The position numbers and the translations under genes were made by a program. A stretch of DNA of 64,000 bases, taken from assembly GCF_027887165.1 (NCBI RefSeq), contig NC_077233.1:221644105-221708104 (forward strand). The letters are read 5' to 3'. This document shows positions 1 to 55,171 of this stretch, piece after piece. Within the stretch, counting starts at the first letter, position 1. Every line of letters starts with the position of its first letter. Source of the DNA: Monodelphis domestica. Its lineage: Eukaryota > Chordata > Mammalia > Didelphimorphia > Didelphidae. The notes under the pieces were generated by a model. That model was given only the letters and a program-made list of their open reading frames with translations. It did no database searches and was not told the DNA's origin.

Positions 1-83
1 GCTTCTAGTAGGTCTTTTTGAGAGGATAGGTTGGACTCTTATTCTGTTTTAGCTTTTTTCCTTTTTTAATACTCACTTTCTCG

Positions 84-1079
<996 letters not shown>

Positions 1080-1182
1080 ACCCAGGGTCATATAGTTAGG
1101 AAGTATCTAAGGTCACATTTGAACCTCAGTCCTCCTGACTTCAGGCCTAGCACTCTACCCACTGTGCCACCTAAGCTGCCCC
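1080..1182 (-). mobile_element. tRNA-like SINE, antisense, truncated
   Basis: It reads 'cagggtcatatagttagg' through 'ccacctaagctgccc', the complement of the SINE head. The 3' half is missing where the pyrimidine array begins. Confidence 0.75.
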
Positions 1183-1194
1183 TGGTCTCTGCAA

Positions 1195-1330
1195 TTTTTA
1201 AAAAATGTTATTATTCAATTTAGAATATTTTTCCTTGGTTACATAATTCATGTTCTTTCCTCCCCCCCTCCTCAAGTTGACTGGTTCCACTGGATTTTAC
1301 ATGTGTCATTGCAATTCCTAATAAAATGGG
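1195..1330 (-). mobile_element. L1 3' end fragment, antisense
   Basis: Contains 'ttagaatatttttccttgg' and 'gttccactggattttacat', the complement of the marsupial L1 tail seen more fully at 11310-11645 and 45108-45395. Confidence 0.65.
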
Positions 1331-2003
1331 TTGTTCAGATTAAATTCTGCCCTGAAACCTGCAAGCAGATTATGGGATTCCATAGACTACAGGGCTCTGG
1401 GGCTACTCCACCATTGGGGTTGTTATTCCACCAGCTCCCAGGTTACTCTACTAGCTCCTAAGGCCGTTCCACCAGCCCAGACTATTCTACTATCTTAAAA
1501 ACCTCTTCTTCAAATAAGATTCTTTTCTTACTTCTGGATTGAACAGAGTTTGAGCCTCCCATTCTTGGAGAGAGATCCTGCTACAAACTTGGGTATATTT
1601 CTCCCCCAACAAATCTTCATTTTCCATCCTGTTCTCTTCCTGACATTAAGACTCCCGTTCATATATTATCTTGTTTTGTTATTTGATAGATCACTGGATT
1701 CTGAGTAAATAAAACCTGAGTTCAAATCCTGCTTCAGATATTATTATCTAAGCTATTTAGGTTTTCTGCATTTCATTTTTCTAATCTGGGATCTAATCTG
1801 AAAGATGAGGCAATAGAAGCCAAGCAAGACTCTTACTGCTTCCCACATATGCCATGTCTTTATTTCTACCATCCTTTGTTTATGATATCACTTCTTTCTG
1901 GTATGTCCTCCTCACCCCCTTTTGCCATGTAATTACGCCTATCCAGCAAGGTGCAAGTGAAATTTCACTTCCAGGAAACTTTCCCTAATCCCACCTGGAA
2001 AGC
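1331..2003. other. No gene; weak MIR-like and L2-like traces
   Basis: 1680-1815 resembles a MIR ('ctggattctgagtaaataaa', 'gagttcaaatcctgc'). 1830-2003 resembles an L2-like tail. No reading frame with protein features was seen. Confidence 0.35.
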
Positions 2004-2335
2004 AGAGAAGAGGAGGAGGAGGAGGAAGAAGAAGAAGAAGAAGAAGAAGAAGAAGAAGAAGAAGAAGAAGAAGAAGAAGAAGAAGAAGAAGAAGAAGAAG
2101 AAGAAGAAGAAGAAGAAGAAGAAGAAGAAGAAGAAGAAGAAGAAGAAGAAGAAGAAGAAGAAGAAGAAGAAGAAGAAGAAGAAGAAGAAGAAGAAGAAGA
2201 AGAAGAAGAAGAAGAAGAAGAAGAAGAAGAAGAAGAAGAAGAAGAAGAAGAAGAAGAAGAAGAAGAAGAAGAAGAAGAAGAAGAAGAAGAAGAAGAAGAA
2301 GAAGAAGAAGAAGAAAGAAGAGGAGGAAGAGAATG
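2004..2335 (+). repeat. Expanded GAA.TTC trinucleotide repeat, about 100 units
   Basis: After a short GGA-rich lead-in, GAA is repeated without visible interruption for close to 300 bp. It ends in a few GAG/GGA variants just before a SINE. Poly-Lys, poly-Leu and poly-Phe frames here are artefacts. Confidence 0.98.
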
Positions 2336-2343
2336 GACAAAAA

Positions 2344-2533
2344 TGGGGGCAGCTAGGTGATTCAGTGGATTGAGAGCCAGGCTTGGAGATGGGAGGCCCT
2401 GGGTTCAAATTTGACCTTAGATGCTTCCTGGTTGTATGACCCAGAGCAAACCACTTAACCCCCATTGCCTTACCTTTACCACTCTTCTGCCTTGGAATAA
2501 ATTCATAGTATCAATTCCAAGATGGAAGGTAAT
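2344..2533 (+). mobile_element. tRNA-like SINE, near full length
   Basis: Head 'gggggcagctaggtgattca', box B-like 'gggttcaaatttgacc', body 'cttctgccttggaataa' and tail 'ccaagatggaaggta'. It sits between the GAA array and a GGAA array. Confidence 0.8.
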
Positions 2534-2544
2534 TTCTTTTAAAG

Positions 2545-2860
2545 AAGGGGTGGAAAGGAAGGGAAGAGGGAAAGGACAAAAATGAGAAAAAAGGGAGGGA
2601 AATAAAGGAAGGAAGGAAGGAAGGAAGGAAGGAAGGAAGGAAGGAAGGAAGGAAGGAAGGAAGGAAGGAAGGAAGGAAGGAAGGAAGGAAGGAAGGGAGG
2701 GAGGGAGGGAGGGAGGGAGGAAGGTAGGAAGAAAGAGAAAGAAAGAAGAAAGGAGAGAGAAGGGGAGAAAGAGGAAGGAAGAAAGGAAGGAGGGCAGAAA
2801 AGAAAGGAGTAATAAAGGAAGTAAGGAAAGAGGGAAGAGGAGAAAGAAAGGAAGGTAGAG
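2545..2860 (+). repeat. Purine-rich (GGAA)n/(GGGA)n array
   Basis: Pure GGAA units occupy about 2606-2695, then GGGA units to about 2720. Interrupted purine-rich sequence continues to about 2860. Confidence 0.95.
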
Positions 2861-2867
2861 TTTGAAC

Positions 2868-3010
2868 AAAGGACCTCTGACTCCTAGATTCAAATCCTAC
2901 CTCTGCTACCTGAGCAATGAGCAAGTCACTTGGATCTCAGTTTCCCCATCTGTAAAATGTGGGGCTTTTCACTAGATGGGCTTTAACGTCCTTTCCAAAC
3001 TTAAAGTAAT
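2868..3010 (+). mobile_element. MIR-like SINE
   Basis: Typical MIR core and 3' end: 'gagcaatgagcaagtcactt', 'tcagtttccccatctgtaaa'. Confidence 0.65.
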
Positions 3011-3102
3011 GATCCTTTTGACAAATAGGTGGGGGTGGCGCTTTGTGAGCAAAATATTTCATATGCTATCAGACTTGGTCACTGTGTCCATTCTTTTAAC
3101 TG

Positions 3103-3107
<5 letters not shown>

Positions 3108-3137
<30 letters not shown>
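3108..3137 (+). repeat. (TG)n dinucleotide repeat
   Basis: About 14 TG units starting after 'gcttttg'. Confidence 0.95.
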
Positions 3138-3281
3138 CTGTGACTGTTAGATGCCAATGAGGGTGACGAGGTTCTACCTGGTCCGATTGAGATCTTAAAA
3201 CAAATGCTTATTCAAATGGATTTGATTTTGTTTTTTAACTGAGAGGCTCCCCTTGGTGGGATGTAATAGAGCCTTCTGTCT

Positions 3282-3299
3282 GGGGGGGGGGGGGGGGGG
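3282..3299 (+). repeat. Run of 18 G
   Basis: Uninterrupted G run at the edge of the unique, CpG-containing stretch that continues to about 4030. Confidence 0.95.
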
Positions 3300-3542
3300 C
3301 GTCGTCTATTGAGCGTGACCTCTGAAGCTGGAGGTAGAAATTCCACCTTCTCTCACCAGGTCCCGAACCAGAGTTTCATTTTTCAAAGAAAATCAACACG
3401 GAATCTCGGTGCTCCTACTGCGTCCGCCCCCCACCCGGGTTATATACAGTGGAAGTCACAGAAATGGTCATGACCCGATGGGAACTCAAGCTTGTTAAAG
3501 TTCCTTTCCCTTTCAAGGCTGCCCTTGATAGTCGTCTAAGGC

Positions 3543-3550
3543 TGACGTCA
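3543..3550. promoter_or_regulatory. Consensus CRE palindrome TGACGTCA
   Basis: Exact full CREB/ATF palindrome within unique sequence. An 8-mer can occur by chance, so the position near the CTCF match is the main support. Confidence 0.45.
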
Positions 3551-3652
3551 CTTGGGGAAAAATGATGTGTGTGGGAGGGAAGGTAAATGGGTAGGAGGGT
3601 CCCTGAACTGTGTTTAGCCTTCAGGTATGGTCAAGCAGAAAACTGTGATGAC

Positions 3653-3668
3653 TGGCGCCCTCTGGTGG
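3653..3668 (-). promoter_or_regulatory. Strong CTCF-binding motif
   Basis: The minus strand reads CCACCAGAGGGCGCCA, which fits the well-known CTCF core (CCASYAGRGGGCGC-type) over the whole length. The core points toward lower coordinates, away from CYP2W1. Binding is inferred. Confidence 0.65.
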
Positions 3669-4039
3669 CCATAAATCTATTTTCTATCCGGAGCCCTGCT
3701 ACCAAGGGCGGAGGATACTGGAGCCAGCTTTGTTCAGGCTCAGGAAGAGGGTTGTTAAATTTTCAGTAGGAGCATTTGCAATTCAGAAATTTTCCATTGC
3801 TACCATTCAAGGCTTGATTTATTGTTTTGTTCGTCCGGTCTTAAAGTTAGGAAGGAAATGTTCATAGCGTCAATTAAACTTGAAAGTATTTTGCCTGTAC
3901 TTTTTTTGAGCTAATTGTTAAACATTTATCAACAGGCCAGCGACAGAGTACTCTCGCGAAATAGAATAAAATAGTAGATCAGTCCAACCCTTACCACCAG
4001 AATGAACTGGGAGGATTAAAATAGCTGCCTCCAAACTGG

Positions 4040-4340
4040 CCTCTACATGGGTGCCAAAATGATTATCCTAAAGCACAGGTCAGACCCTTTCACTCCCCTG
4101 CTCAGAAAAATTGCAATGGCTCCCCATTGCCTCTTTGTTGTTGTTCATGTTCAGTTGTTGCAACCATATCTGATTCTTTGCAAACTTATTTAAGGTTTTC
4201 TTAGCAAAGATGATGGAGTGGTCTGCCATTTCCTCTTCCAGTTCATTTTGCAGATGAGGAAACTGAGGCCAACAGGGTTAAGTGACTTGCCCAGAGTCAC
4301 TTAGCTTGTAAGTGTCTGAAACCAGAATTGAACTTACTTG
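4040..4340 (-). mobile_element. L2-like fragment followed by antisense CORE-SINE
   Basis: 4040-4130 has the L2 tail phrase 'caggtcagaccctttcact' in plus sense. 4135-4340 is an antisense CORE-SINE with 'gatgaggaaactgaggcc' and 'gacttgcccagagtcactt'. The strand given is that of the SINE. Confidence 0.65.
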
Positions 4341-4359
4341 ATAAATTGAATTTTCCCAA

Positions 4360-4432
4360 CTCAGGAGGCTCAGTGGATAAAATGCCTGACTTGGAGTCAG
4401 GAAGATTCATTTCTGAATGCTACTTCCTCAGT
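4360..4432 (+). mobile_element. CORE-SINE 5' fragment
   Basis: 'ggctcagtggataaaatgcc' and 'cttggagtcaggaagattca' match the start of this SINE class. Confidence 0.5.
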
Positions 4433-5989
4433 AGTCTTAGAAGGAGAAACAAAGTCTGCTCTTACTGTCCCTTTCTCACTATGGAGACTGCTGCTTGAAA
4501 CTTTCACATCCAGAGAGAGGAGGAAGGGCATTTCTCTCCCCTCTCTTTCAGGAGCCACCAAAGTGGCCAAATGCACACTACCACGAGTCCGTGTGTTTGC
4601 CTGGAATTAGATCTCAACTCTCTAGCGGCTTCTTCTGTTTCATGTTTTGTTCCTCAGCATAGGTGACTGAACAGTGATCTGGGGAAGGATGTTCCCAGTT
4701 TTGGTGTTTTGGTGGCTCTCTCATGAGCTTGAGAGGTCCAGATGTGGGTGTCAAGAGGAGCTTCCTGAAATCATGTATGTTCTCAGAGGAGAAGAAGACT
4801 AGCACCAATTCTAAAATGAGCCTTTCGTGCCCAAATGACCAGAACATACAGCTCTTAAGTGAGGCAGCCAGTGGAGATGAGAAGTGAAAGTGAAATATGC
4901 ATATCCAGCATTCCCTGAGTCCTTCCGGAGACTGCTATATCTTCCGGAGATAGGCACTTAACACTCTTGCCAAATGCCATGCAAGCTTATGAGTTCCTAT
5001 AGCCTCCAAACTTTGGCCTCTCTCTCTGTTTCAGGCCCATATAACAGGTTCCCAGTTTCATCTTTCTACATTTTCCAGTTATATTTGAGCAGACTAGAAA
5101 AAAAAAAGAAAAAGAAAAGCCAATGGAATCAGAATGGAGATTTTTTTCCCCATTGATACCAATCCTCCTCAGACTACCTAGAAAGTAATATCCTGGAAGT
5201 AGCTACAAGTCAAGAAATTCTCATTTTTCAGAGTTAAAAGTTATTGCAAACAAGGAATCAACAGAAGTCAACTTAACAGCATTTGTGATCACATCAGAGC
5301 AAAGTCATTCAAGTTGTGGCAAGTCACCAGTCAAAAAAGTAGTCAGGAAAAAGGGCAGAAGACGAAGTTAAGAGAGAAACAGTAATGCTCCTGAATTCTG
5401 CTTAAAAGGACAAGCTGTTAACACACATGTCCTACTGAGTGCCAATAATAGAACCTGACTAAGAAATGTGCAAATGCCCGAGGGCAGGAGGGCCAGTGGG
5501 TAGAAAGTAATATCCTGGAAGTAGCTACAAGTCATCCTGGAAGTAGCTACAAGTCATGGGTTACTGTTTCCTGTTGTAAATATTTATCAGTGTATACTTA
5601 CAAGTCTGATTTCTTTTGCAGTAGAAGAAATAAATAGCTGTCCTATACCTGATAACCACTTTCTATATTGTGTAACTTCTCCAGAAAGATCTCTTTAAGG
5701 GAGATCCTGGACATGAGCTGAATATAAGTTTAAGGAGATTTTCTTAGAATAATTTTAAGTGGGGCCATAAATGAGCTAGGTAGAAAGTTTGATTCCTTCT
5801 CTTTAAGTCTAGGCTTCCCCAGAGCAAAATCAAATCTATCTCATTTCAGAGCAGGGAGTCCCTTTGTGGAAGAGAGGGGCCACTGGGCAACAAGTAAGAG
5901 GTGTGCATACTTTCTCTCCAAACAGAATGTAAGTCCTCAAAGACAGAAACTGTTCATTTCTTTCTTTGCAACTCCAACACTTTGCCAGT
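4433..5989. other. No gene recognised; duplicated short motif
   Basis: Short frames here have no family features. 'atcctggaagtagctacaag' occurs at about 5190, 5511 and 5534; the last two copies are a direct tandem duplication. 5920-5990 is faintly L2-like. Confidence 0.4.
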
Positions 5990-6360
5990 GAAGAGTGGAC
6001 TAAGGAAAGACTTGAGACAGGTACATGCACCAATAGGCTATTGTAATAGTCTAAGTGTGACATAATAAGGGGATGTACCAGGGTGGCAGCAGTATAGAGG
6101 GGAGAAAAGGGCATGTACGAGAGATGTTACAGGTGTGAAATCAACTTGGTACAGAGATTAAGAGAACATGAAGAGTTAAGGATGATGCCTGGGCAGCTAG
6201 GGGGCTCAGTGGATTGAGAGTCAGGCCTAGAGATGGGAGATGGTGGTGCCCTCAACAGTAACAGGGAAATTTGGAAAGGGGGAAAGCTAATGAGTTCAGT
6301 TTGGGACATGGTGAGTGTAAGATGTTTATAGGTCCTGCTAGACATCTAAAATTCAGATGT
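5990..6360. mobile_element. Old interspersed repeat, family uncertain, split by a SINE fragment
   Basis: The phrases 'caataggctattgtaatagt' and 'ctaatgagttcagtttggga' belong to a widespread ancient mammalian repeat that I cannot name securely. A tRNA-like SINE head (6192-6244, plus) interrupts it. A related scrap lies at 63540-63585. Confidence 0.4.
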
Positions 6361-6599
6361 TTGTATAGAGAAGTTGAAACAGATTATCATTTGTATATAG
6401 ACACTAGCAAAAAAAGTTCCCCCAAATGAATAAACATTAGAAGTGAATACATTTAATCATTGTTCTTTCCTGATCCAGATAGACATCCATCATGATGAAA
6501 GGGGCCAAGGAACCTCTAAGATGAGAGATATCTGGGTGCTAATCCTGGCTCCACTTCTGGCTTACTCTTTGACCTTAGATGAGCAACAACTTGAAATAC

Positions 6600-6622
6600 A
6601 TTATTATTATTATTATTATTAG
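6600..6622 (+). repeat. Short (ATT)n
   Basis: About seven ATT units directly before an antisense SINE. Confidence 0.85.
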
Positions 6623-6629
6623 TTTAAAT

Positions 6630-7145
6630 CCCTTTCTTCCATCTAAACCATATATTGGTTCCAAGGTAAAAGAATGATACAGGTTAGGCAATGGGGCTTG
6701 TGACTTGCCCAGGGTCACATGATATTTCTTTTTTCTTTCTTTTCTTCCTTCCTTCCTTCCTTCCTTCCTTCCTTCCTTCCTTCCTTCCTTCCTTCCTTCC
6801 TTCCTTCCTTCCTTCCTTCCTTCCTTCCTTCCTTCCTTCCTTCCTTCCTTCTTCCTTCCTTCCTTCCTTCCTTCCTTCCTTCCTTCCTTCCTTCCTTCCT
6901 TCCTTCCTTCCTTCCTCCTTCCTTCCTTCCTTCCTTCTTCCTTCCTTCCTTCCTTCCTCTCTCCCTTCTCTCTCTCCCTTTCTTCCTTTTATAGCCCTTA
7001 TGTTCTGTCTTAGTAACAACTCTAAGACAGAAGGGCAGAGATTAGACAATGGGATTAAGTGACTTGCTCAGGGTCACACCAGACTTGAACCTAGGTCCCA
7101 CAACTCCAACACCCTGGTATTCTTTGACCCACTGAGCTGCCCCAC
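6630..7145 (-). mobile_element. Antisense tRNA-like SINEs flanking a CTTC array
   Basis: 6630-6722 carries the SINE 3' body ('tggttccaaggtaaaagaat', 'gcccagggtcacatgat') and stops where the array begins. 7000-7145 restarts with 'aagacagaagggcagagatt' and runs to the head at 'ctgagctgcccc'. Both pieces contain the same middle part, so these are two copies, not one split copy. Confidence 0.65.
6726..6985 (+). repeat. (CTTC)n array
   Basis: About 210 bp of almost pure CTTC with three or four single-unit slips, then mixed pyrimidine. Confidence 0.97.
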
Positions 7146-7373
7146 TCAAGTGTTTCTCAAGTCTTATTTTAACAAGAAGTATGTAATTCATTTCCATCAA
7201 ATAACCTTTCTGGTTCCTGAGCCCAGGGTGCTCATTTTTCTGCTGAATTTGATCCTTAATGGTTCAGATAGTGTGTCTTCTCTGGGGCAGTTTCTTTGAG
7301 TCCACTACTTCAGCTGAGGTCTTGTGCTATTCTTTCTCCTCTAAGAGCTTTTCAGGGACCAAAGCATGAGGTG

Positions 7374-7408
7374 AGGGGGGGGTGGGGGGGGGGGGGGGGG
7401 GGGGGGGG
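7374..7408 (+). repeat. G-rich run
   Basis: Two nearly continuous G tracts broken by single T residues. Confidence 0.9.
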
Positions 7409-7423
7409 TCCATTTAGCACAGT

Positions 7424-7670
<247 letters not shown>

Positions 7671-7786
7671 GCTTTAAGAACAACCATCACTCCATTTGTC
7701 CATAAGCAACTAATGACAGCAGTTAGTATTTGAGGGTTCCTACTGAAAGTATCACCTCCTTAGCTTAATTCAGATTGTAAATTGAC

Positions 7787-8000
7787 ATTGTTGTGCTGTT
7801 CAGTTGTATCTGACTCACTGTGACCTCATTTGGAGTTTTCTTGGCAATTTAAAAACTTATTAATTAATTAATTAAATTTAATTTAATCAAAAACTTATTA
7901 ATTTCTTGTCATTGAAAAACTTCTTAATTAATTAATAATTTGATTAATCAATTAATTTGTTACCTGCACTACAGAAGGAATCATTTGACCCCCCAAAAAG

Positions 8001-8058
<58 letters not shown>

Positions 8059-8235
8059 TCTATCTCATTTGTTTCTATTTATCTTTTCCTTCTCTGATTC
8101 ATTTTACAGAAGAGAAACTGAGAGAATTGGAGTTAAGTGACTTGCCTAGAATCACACAGCTAGAAAGTGTCTAAGGACAGATTCAAATCCAGAAGGATGA
8201 GTCTTCTTGACTCTAGGTTCAACTTTATTATGCTT
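7787..8235 (-). mobile_element. Antisense CORE-SINE split by AT-rich sequence
   Basis: 7787-7846 gives 'gttcagttgtatctgactca' and 'ggagttttcttggcaa'. 8085-8235 resumes with 'cattttacagaagagaaact' and 'gacttgcctagaatcacaca'. The inserted stretch is TTAATTAA-rich sequence and a TA repeat. Confidence 0.65.
7999..8055 (+). repeat. (TA)n dinucleotide repeat
   Basis: Nearly pure TA with one G interruption, inside the SINE remains. Confidence 0.95.
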
Positions 8236-8527
8236 ATTAGGGCACCAAGAGATCTAGGGTGCTACTATTATCCCTTGCCATAGCATCAGGGTTATGGGCC
8301 TTTGTGGCTAAGATGGAAGTTGAACATTAGATAATGGGAATTTGCTGTAGGCAAAGCAGCAAATCATGGCAGGAATGGGCCATTCTGGTGCTTAGATATA
8401 ACTTTGTTATACAGATCTTTTCTTACAATGGCAGTTATCATAATGTATCCTATGTTTTTTTTTCTTTTAATAAAATTTATCAATGATTTTGAATTTTTAT
8501 TCCTCTTTTCCTTCCAATAACTTTTAA

Positions 8528-8713
8528 AAAAAGAAACCTTACTTTTTGTCTTGGAATTAGTAGTAAAAATTGGTTCCAAGGCAGAAGAGTGGTAAGAACT
8601 AGGCAATCAGGTTTTTTAACCTGAATAGCTCAGGGTCATACACAATTAGGAAGTGGCTATGGCAAGATTTGAACCCAGGATCTCTCAATTTACTGAACCA
8701 CCTAGCCTCCCCC
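8528..8713 (-). mobile_element. tRNA-like SINE, antisense
   Basis: From 'aaaccttactttttgtctt' through 'ggttccaaggcagaagagtg' to the head complement near 'ccacctagcctccccc'. Confidence 0.75.
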
Positions 8714-8719
8714 TAATGA

Positions 8720-8835
8720 CTTTTTAAGGTTATTAATTTCCTTAGAGTAGAGCTAATGCCATCTTTCATCTTCTTGGCTTTTTAAGGTTATTAATTTCCT
8801 TAGAGTAGAGCTAATGCCATCTTTCATCTTCTTGG
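8720..8835. repeat. Perfect 58-bp tandem duplication
   Basis: 8720-8777 and 8778-8835 are identical by direct reading. The unit starts 'ctttttaaggttattaattt' and ends 'catcttcttgg'. Confidence 0.95.
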
Positions 8836-8999
8836 CCATCTCTATTCCATGCTCCCTGAACCCATCATCCTCACCTCTCTCTCACTGGACACTTGGACTC
8901 AGCTCCTGGAATGATGGGCTCTAAGAGGTGGGTTCTCTCCTTATCTTGTGCAAAACTGGGCCTCCACACCCACTTCCCAGCCATTTCCACATCCCACTT

Positions 9000-9115
9000 C
9001 TTAAATGTTGCCTTACCCACTAGAATATAAATTTGAGGGTAGGGAAATGTCTTGTTTACTTGTATTTTAATCCTCAGATTTAGCATTATACTTGAGCTAA
9101 TAATAAGTGCTCTAT
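9000..9115 (+). mobile_element. L2-like 3' end
   Basis: 'tagaatataaatttgagggt' and 'taataataagtgctctatca' match the usual L2-like tail. Confidence 0.45.
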
Positions 9116-9136
9116 CATCCATTTAACCATCTAAAC

Positions 9137-9572
9137 TAGTGAGGGTGAATCTTTTAAAGATGGTGTGCTCTGTCCCATCCCAACACAAGTGCAGGGCACA
9201 CACCTCCCCCCTTACACCACACAGGGAAGGGAGAAAGCACTCCCATTGGGCTGCTGGGTGAAGGGGAGGATGAAGTGAGGAATGTCCCCAGCAAGTATAG
9301 AGATGGGGAGGGGAGTGGCTCTGCTCCCCTCCAGCTCTGCTGCCTGTGAGTCACCCACCTTACCTCCTGTGTGCTCTCATTGGCTGCTGGGTGGGGGATG
9401 TGAAAATGTGTCCACAAATGAGGTGGAGAGGGGGAGGGAATAGCTCCACCCAAGTTCCTCTGCCTTTCTAGTAACAAACTGTGGGATGGGGAGTGGGGCG
9501 GGTGGCCATGTGCCCACAGAGAGCACTCTGTGTGCCATCTTTGGCACCCGTGCCATAGATTTGCCATAACTG
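9137..9572. mobile_element. hAT-like nonautonomous DNA transposon
   Basis: The left end is 'tagtgagggtgaatctttta'. The right end reads inward on the minus strand as 'cagttatggcaaatctatgg'. These imperfect inverted ends match copies at 47632-47839 and 62514-62720. The 164-codon minus-strand frame inside has no transposase features. Confidence 0.6.
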
Positions 9573-9612
9573 ATCTAAAAAATACACACACACACAAATT
9601 TATCATCTCCCT

Positions 9613-9618
9613 TTTATT
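9613..9618 (-). terminator. Candidate CYP2W1 poly(A) signal AATAAA
   Basis: The first canonical minus-strand AATAAA downstream of the stop codon, about 880 nt away. A variant ATTAAA lies closer, at 9713-9718. Neither is proven; the hAT-like element begins just beyond. Confidence 0.3.
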
Positions 9619-10498
9619 TACGCATGGATATGTGTGTGTATCCATCATCTTTTAATTCCCAGGGCCCAGAATGATATACTGTCCATAGCAGGAGTTGAAT
9701 GATGTTTTAAAATTTAATTGAGAATTTTAAAGTCAGCACAAATGGTTTCTAGGGTCACTTTTCCAGAGGCAGAAAAGGACAGCCATTTTTTGTAGTAGGA
9801 CTTCAGACATGCCTCTCCTTTCTGTCACTTTATATAATAAATATAAATAAAAGAAGAATAGAGTTCATAATCATTTCAGATACAGATTTTTCTCATAAAA
9901 TGCAACATTCGTTTGGGTTTAAAAATTGGAATAGTAGAGTCTTTCCTTAACTTTCTATAAAGACTATTTTTGAAAGCACAGGATAATATCTTATACAATG
10001 GAGAAATGCAATCTACAAAATGCAATCTAGATATCCAATCTTACCTCCATTGTTCAAATAACTATAGAAATCTTAGCAATAGCAATAATGTAGCCTATCC
10101 CATCTCATCTAAAACTGGCTAATGCTTCAATGGCACCAGAGGGGCTTCACTAGTTCAGTTGAAGATCTTGATTTAAATTCTCCTTATTCTCCATATTCTC
10201 CATATTCTCCTTGTAAGGGGACATTTGAACCTTTTCAACTTCATGTACATTTGTTTCCTTAAGAGGTTTTGACAGGGATAAATCACAAGGAACTGAGGTA
10301 GCTAGGTGTAGGCCAGAAGGTGAGAAAAGATGGTCCTTCCAAGGGGAGAAGATGCCCCAGAACAGAGAGGCTGGAGGATGCCATAGGCACGTTTGGCCCT
10401 TCTCATGCTTCTGCCACCAAGGCAGGATCCTGTTGGCTCGTATAGCATGGTGGTGTCCATTCCCAGGATAGCCCAGAATTGCTCTTTGCTGCTTTTCC

Positions 10499-54475
<43,977 letters not shown>

Positions 54476-54544
54476 GGTAGCCGAGGCGCTCCGTGCCCCC
54501 AGGATGGCTGTCCCACCACGGGCTGCCCAAGAGCCCAGGGCTTA

Positions 54545-54552
54545 CTTATATA
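54545..54552 (-). promoter_or_regulatory. CYP2W1: CYP2W1 TATA box
   Basis: The minus strand reads TATATAAG. With a start of transcription about 30 bp on, the 5' UTR would be about 40-45 nt, matching the short leaders of CYP2 genes. Confidence 0.7.
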
Positions 54553-54829
54553 CCTTTCCTGGGAGTGCCACAAGCACTCCACCCTCTTTACTCACCTTGG
54601 AGAATGTGGAATAAGCAGTTTGCAAGCTCTAACCAGGAGCAAAAAGGTTTAAAGTTACAAATGTGGTATGTGAGTGAATGAAGCCTCTGAGAAACTAAGC
54701 TCCAGTCAAGAGAGGGGGCTGAGGGGACAGTGTGGGCATCCCCAAAGAACAGGCCCCTCAGCTCAGGCTACGCCAACTGCCTCTCCGGCTACCAAAATGG
54801 AAAGGTGAGCTTGCTGGGAGTCCAAACCA

Positions 54830-55145
54830 CTATTCCTGCTAAGTGATAGATTCAGGATGACTTGAGTTCAAATCCAATATCAGATACTAACTAGATGTGT
54901 GTCCCTGAGTAAGTCACTTACCCTCTGTCTACCTCAGTTTCTTTAACTTTAAAATGGGGATAATAAGTACTTCTCTGGAGGCAGCTGGGTAGCTTGATGA
55001 ATTGAGAGCCAGGATTAGAGATGGGAAGTCCTGGGTTCAAATGTGACCTCAGATACTTCCTAGCTGTGTGATCCTGGGCAAGTAACTTAACTCTGGATGC
55101 CTCTGTTTCCTCATCTGTAAAATGAGCTGGAGAAGAAAATGGATA
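54830..55145 (+). mobile_element. MIR then tRNA-like/CORE hybrid SINE
   Basis: 54830-54970 MIR. 54977-55145 starts as a tRNA-like head ('ggcagctgggtagcttgatg') and ends with the CORE-type 'aaaatgagctggagaagaaa'. Confidence 0.6.
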
Positions 55146-55171
55146 ACAGGCTCTCATAACAGCTGCCCCAT

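Larger units (their letters stand above)
3300..4030. other. Unique non-repeat stretch with CpGs and factor motifs
   Basis: I recognise no transposon here. CpGs are commoner than in the flanks. It holds the CRE at 3543 and the CTCF match at 3653, plus an 8-bp TCTCGCGA at 3952-3959. A 60-codon plus-strand frame (3587-3769) has no family features and I do not call it a gene. The stretch lies about 6.5-7 kb downstream of the CYP2W1 stop codon. Confidence 0.5.

Noticed and set aside
2344..2420. tRNA gene suggested by the 'gggttcaaat' box in many places
   Set aside because: This is the tRNA-derived head of a SINE repeated throughout the window.
1939..2465. Poly-Leu, poly-Lys and poly-Phe frames
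   Set aside because: Three frames of one GAA repeat.
3435..3450. TATA-like 'ggttatatacagtg' as a promoter
   Set aside because: No coding exon or CpG-island start follows on either strand.
9154..9648. 164-codon minus-strand frame
   Set aside because: It lies inside the hAT-like element, extends past its end and has no transposase motif.
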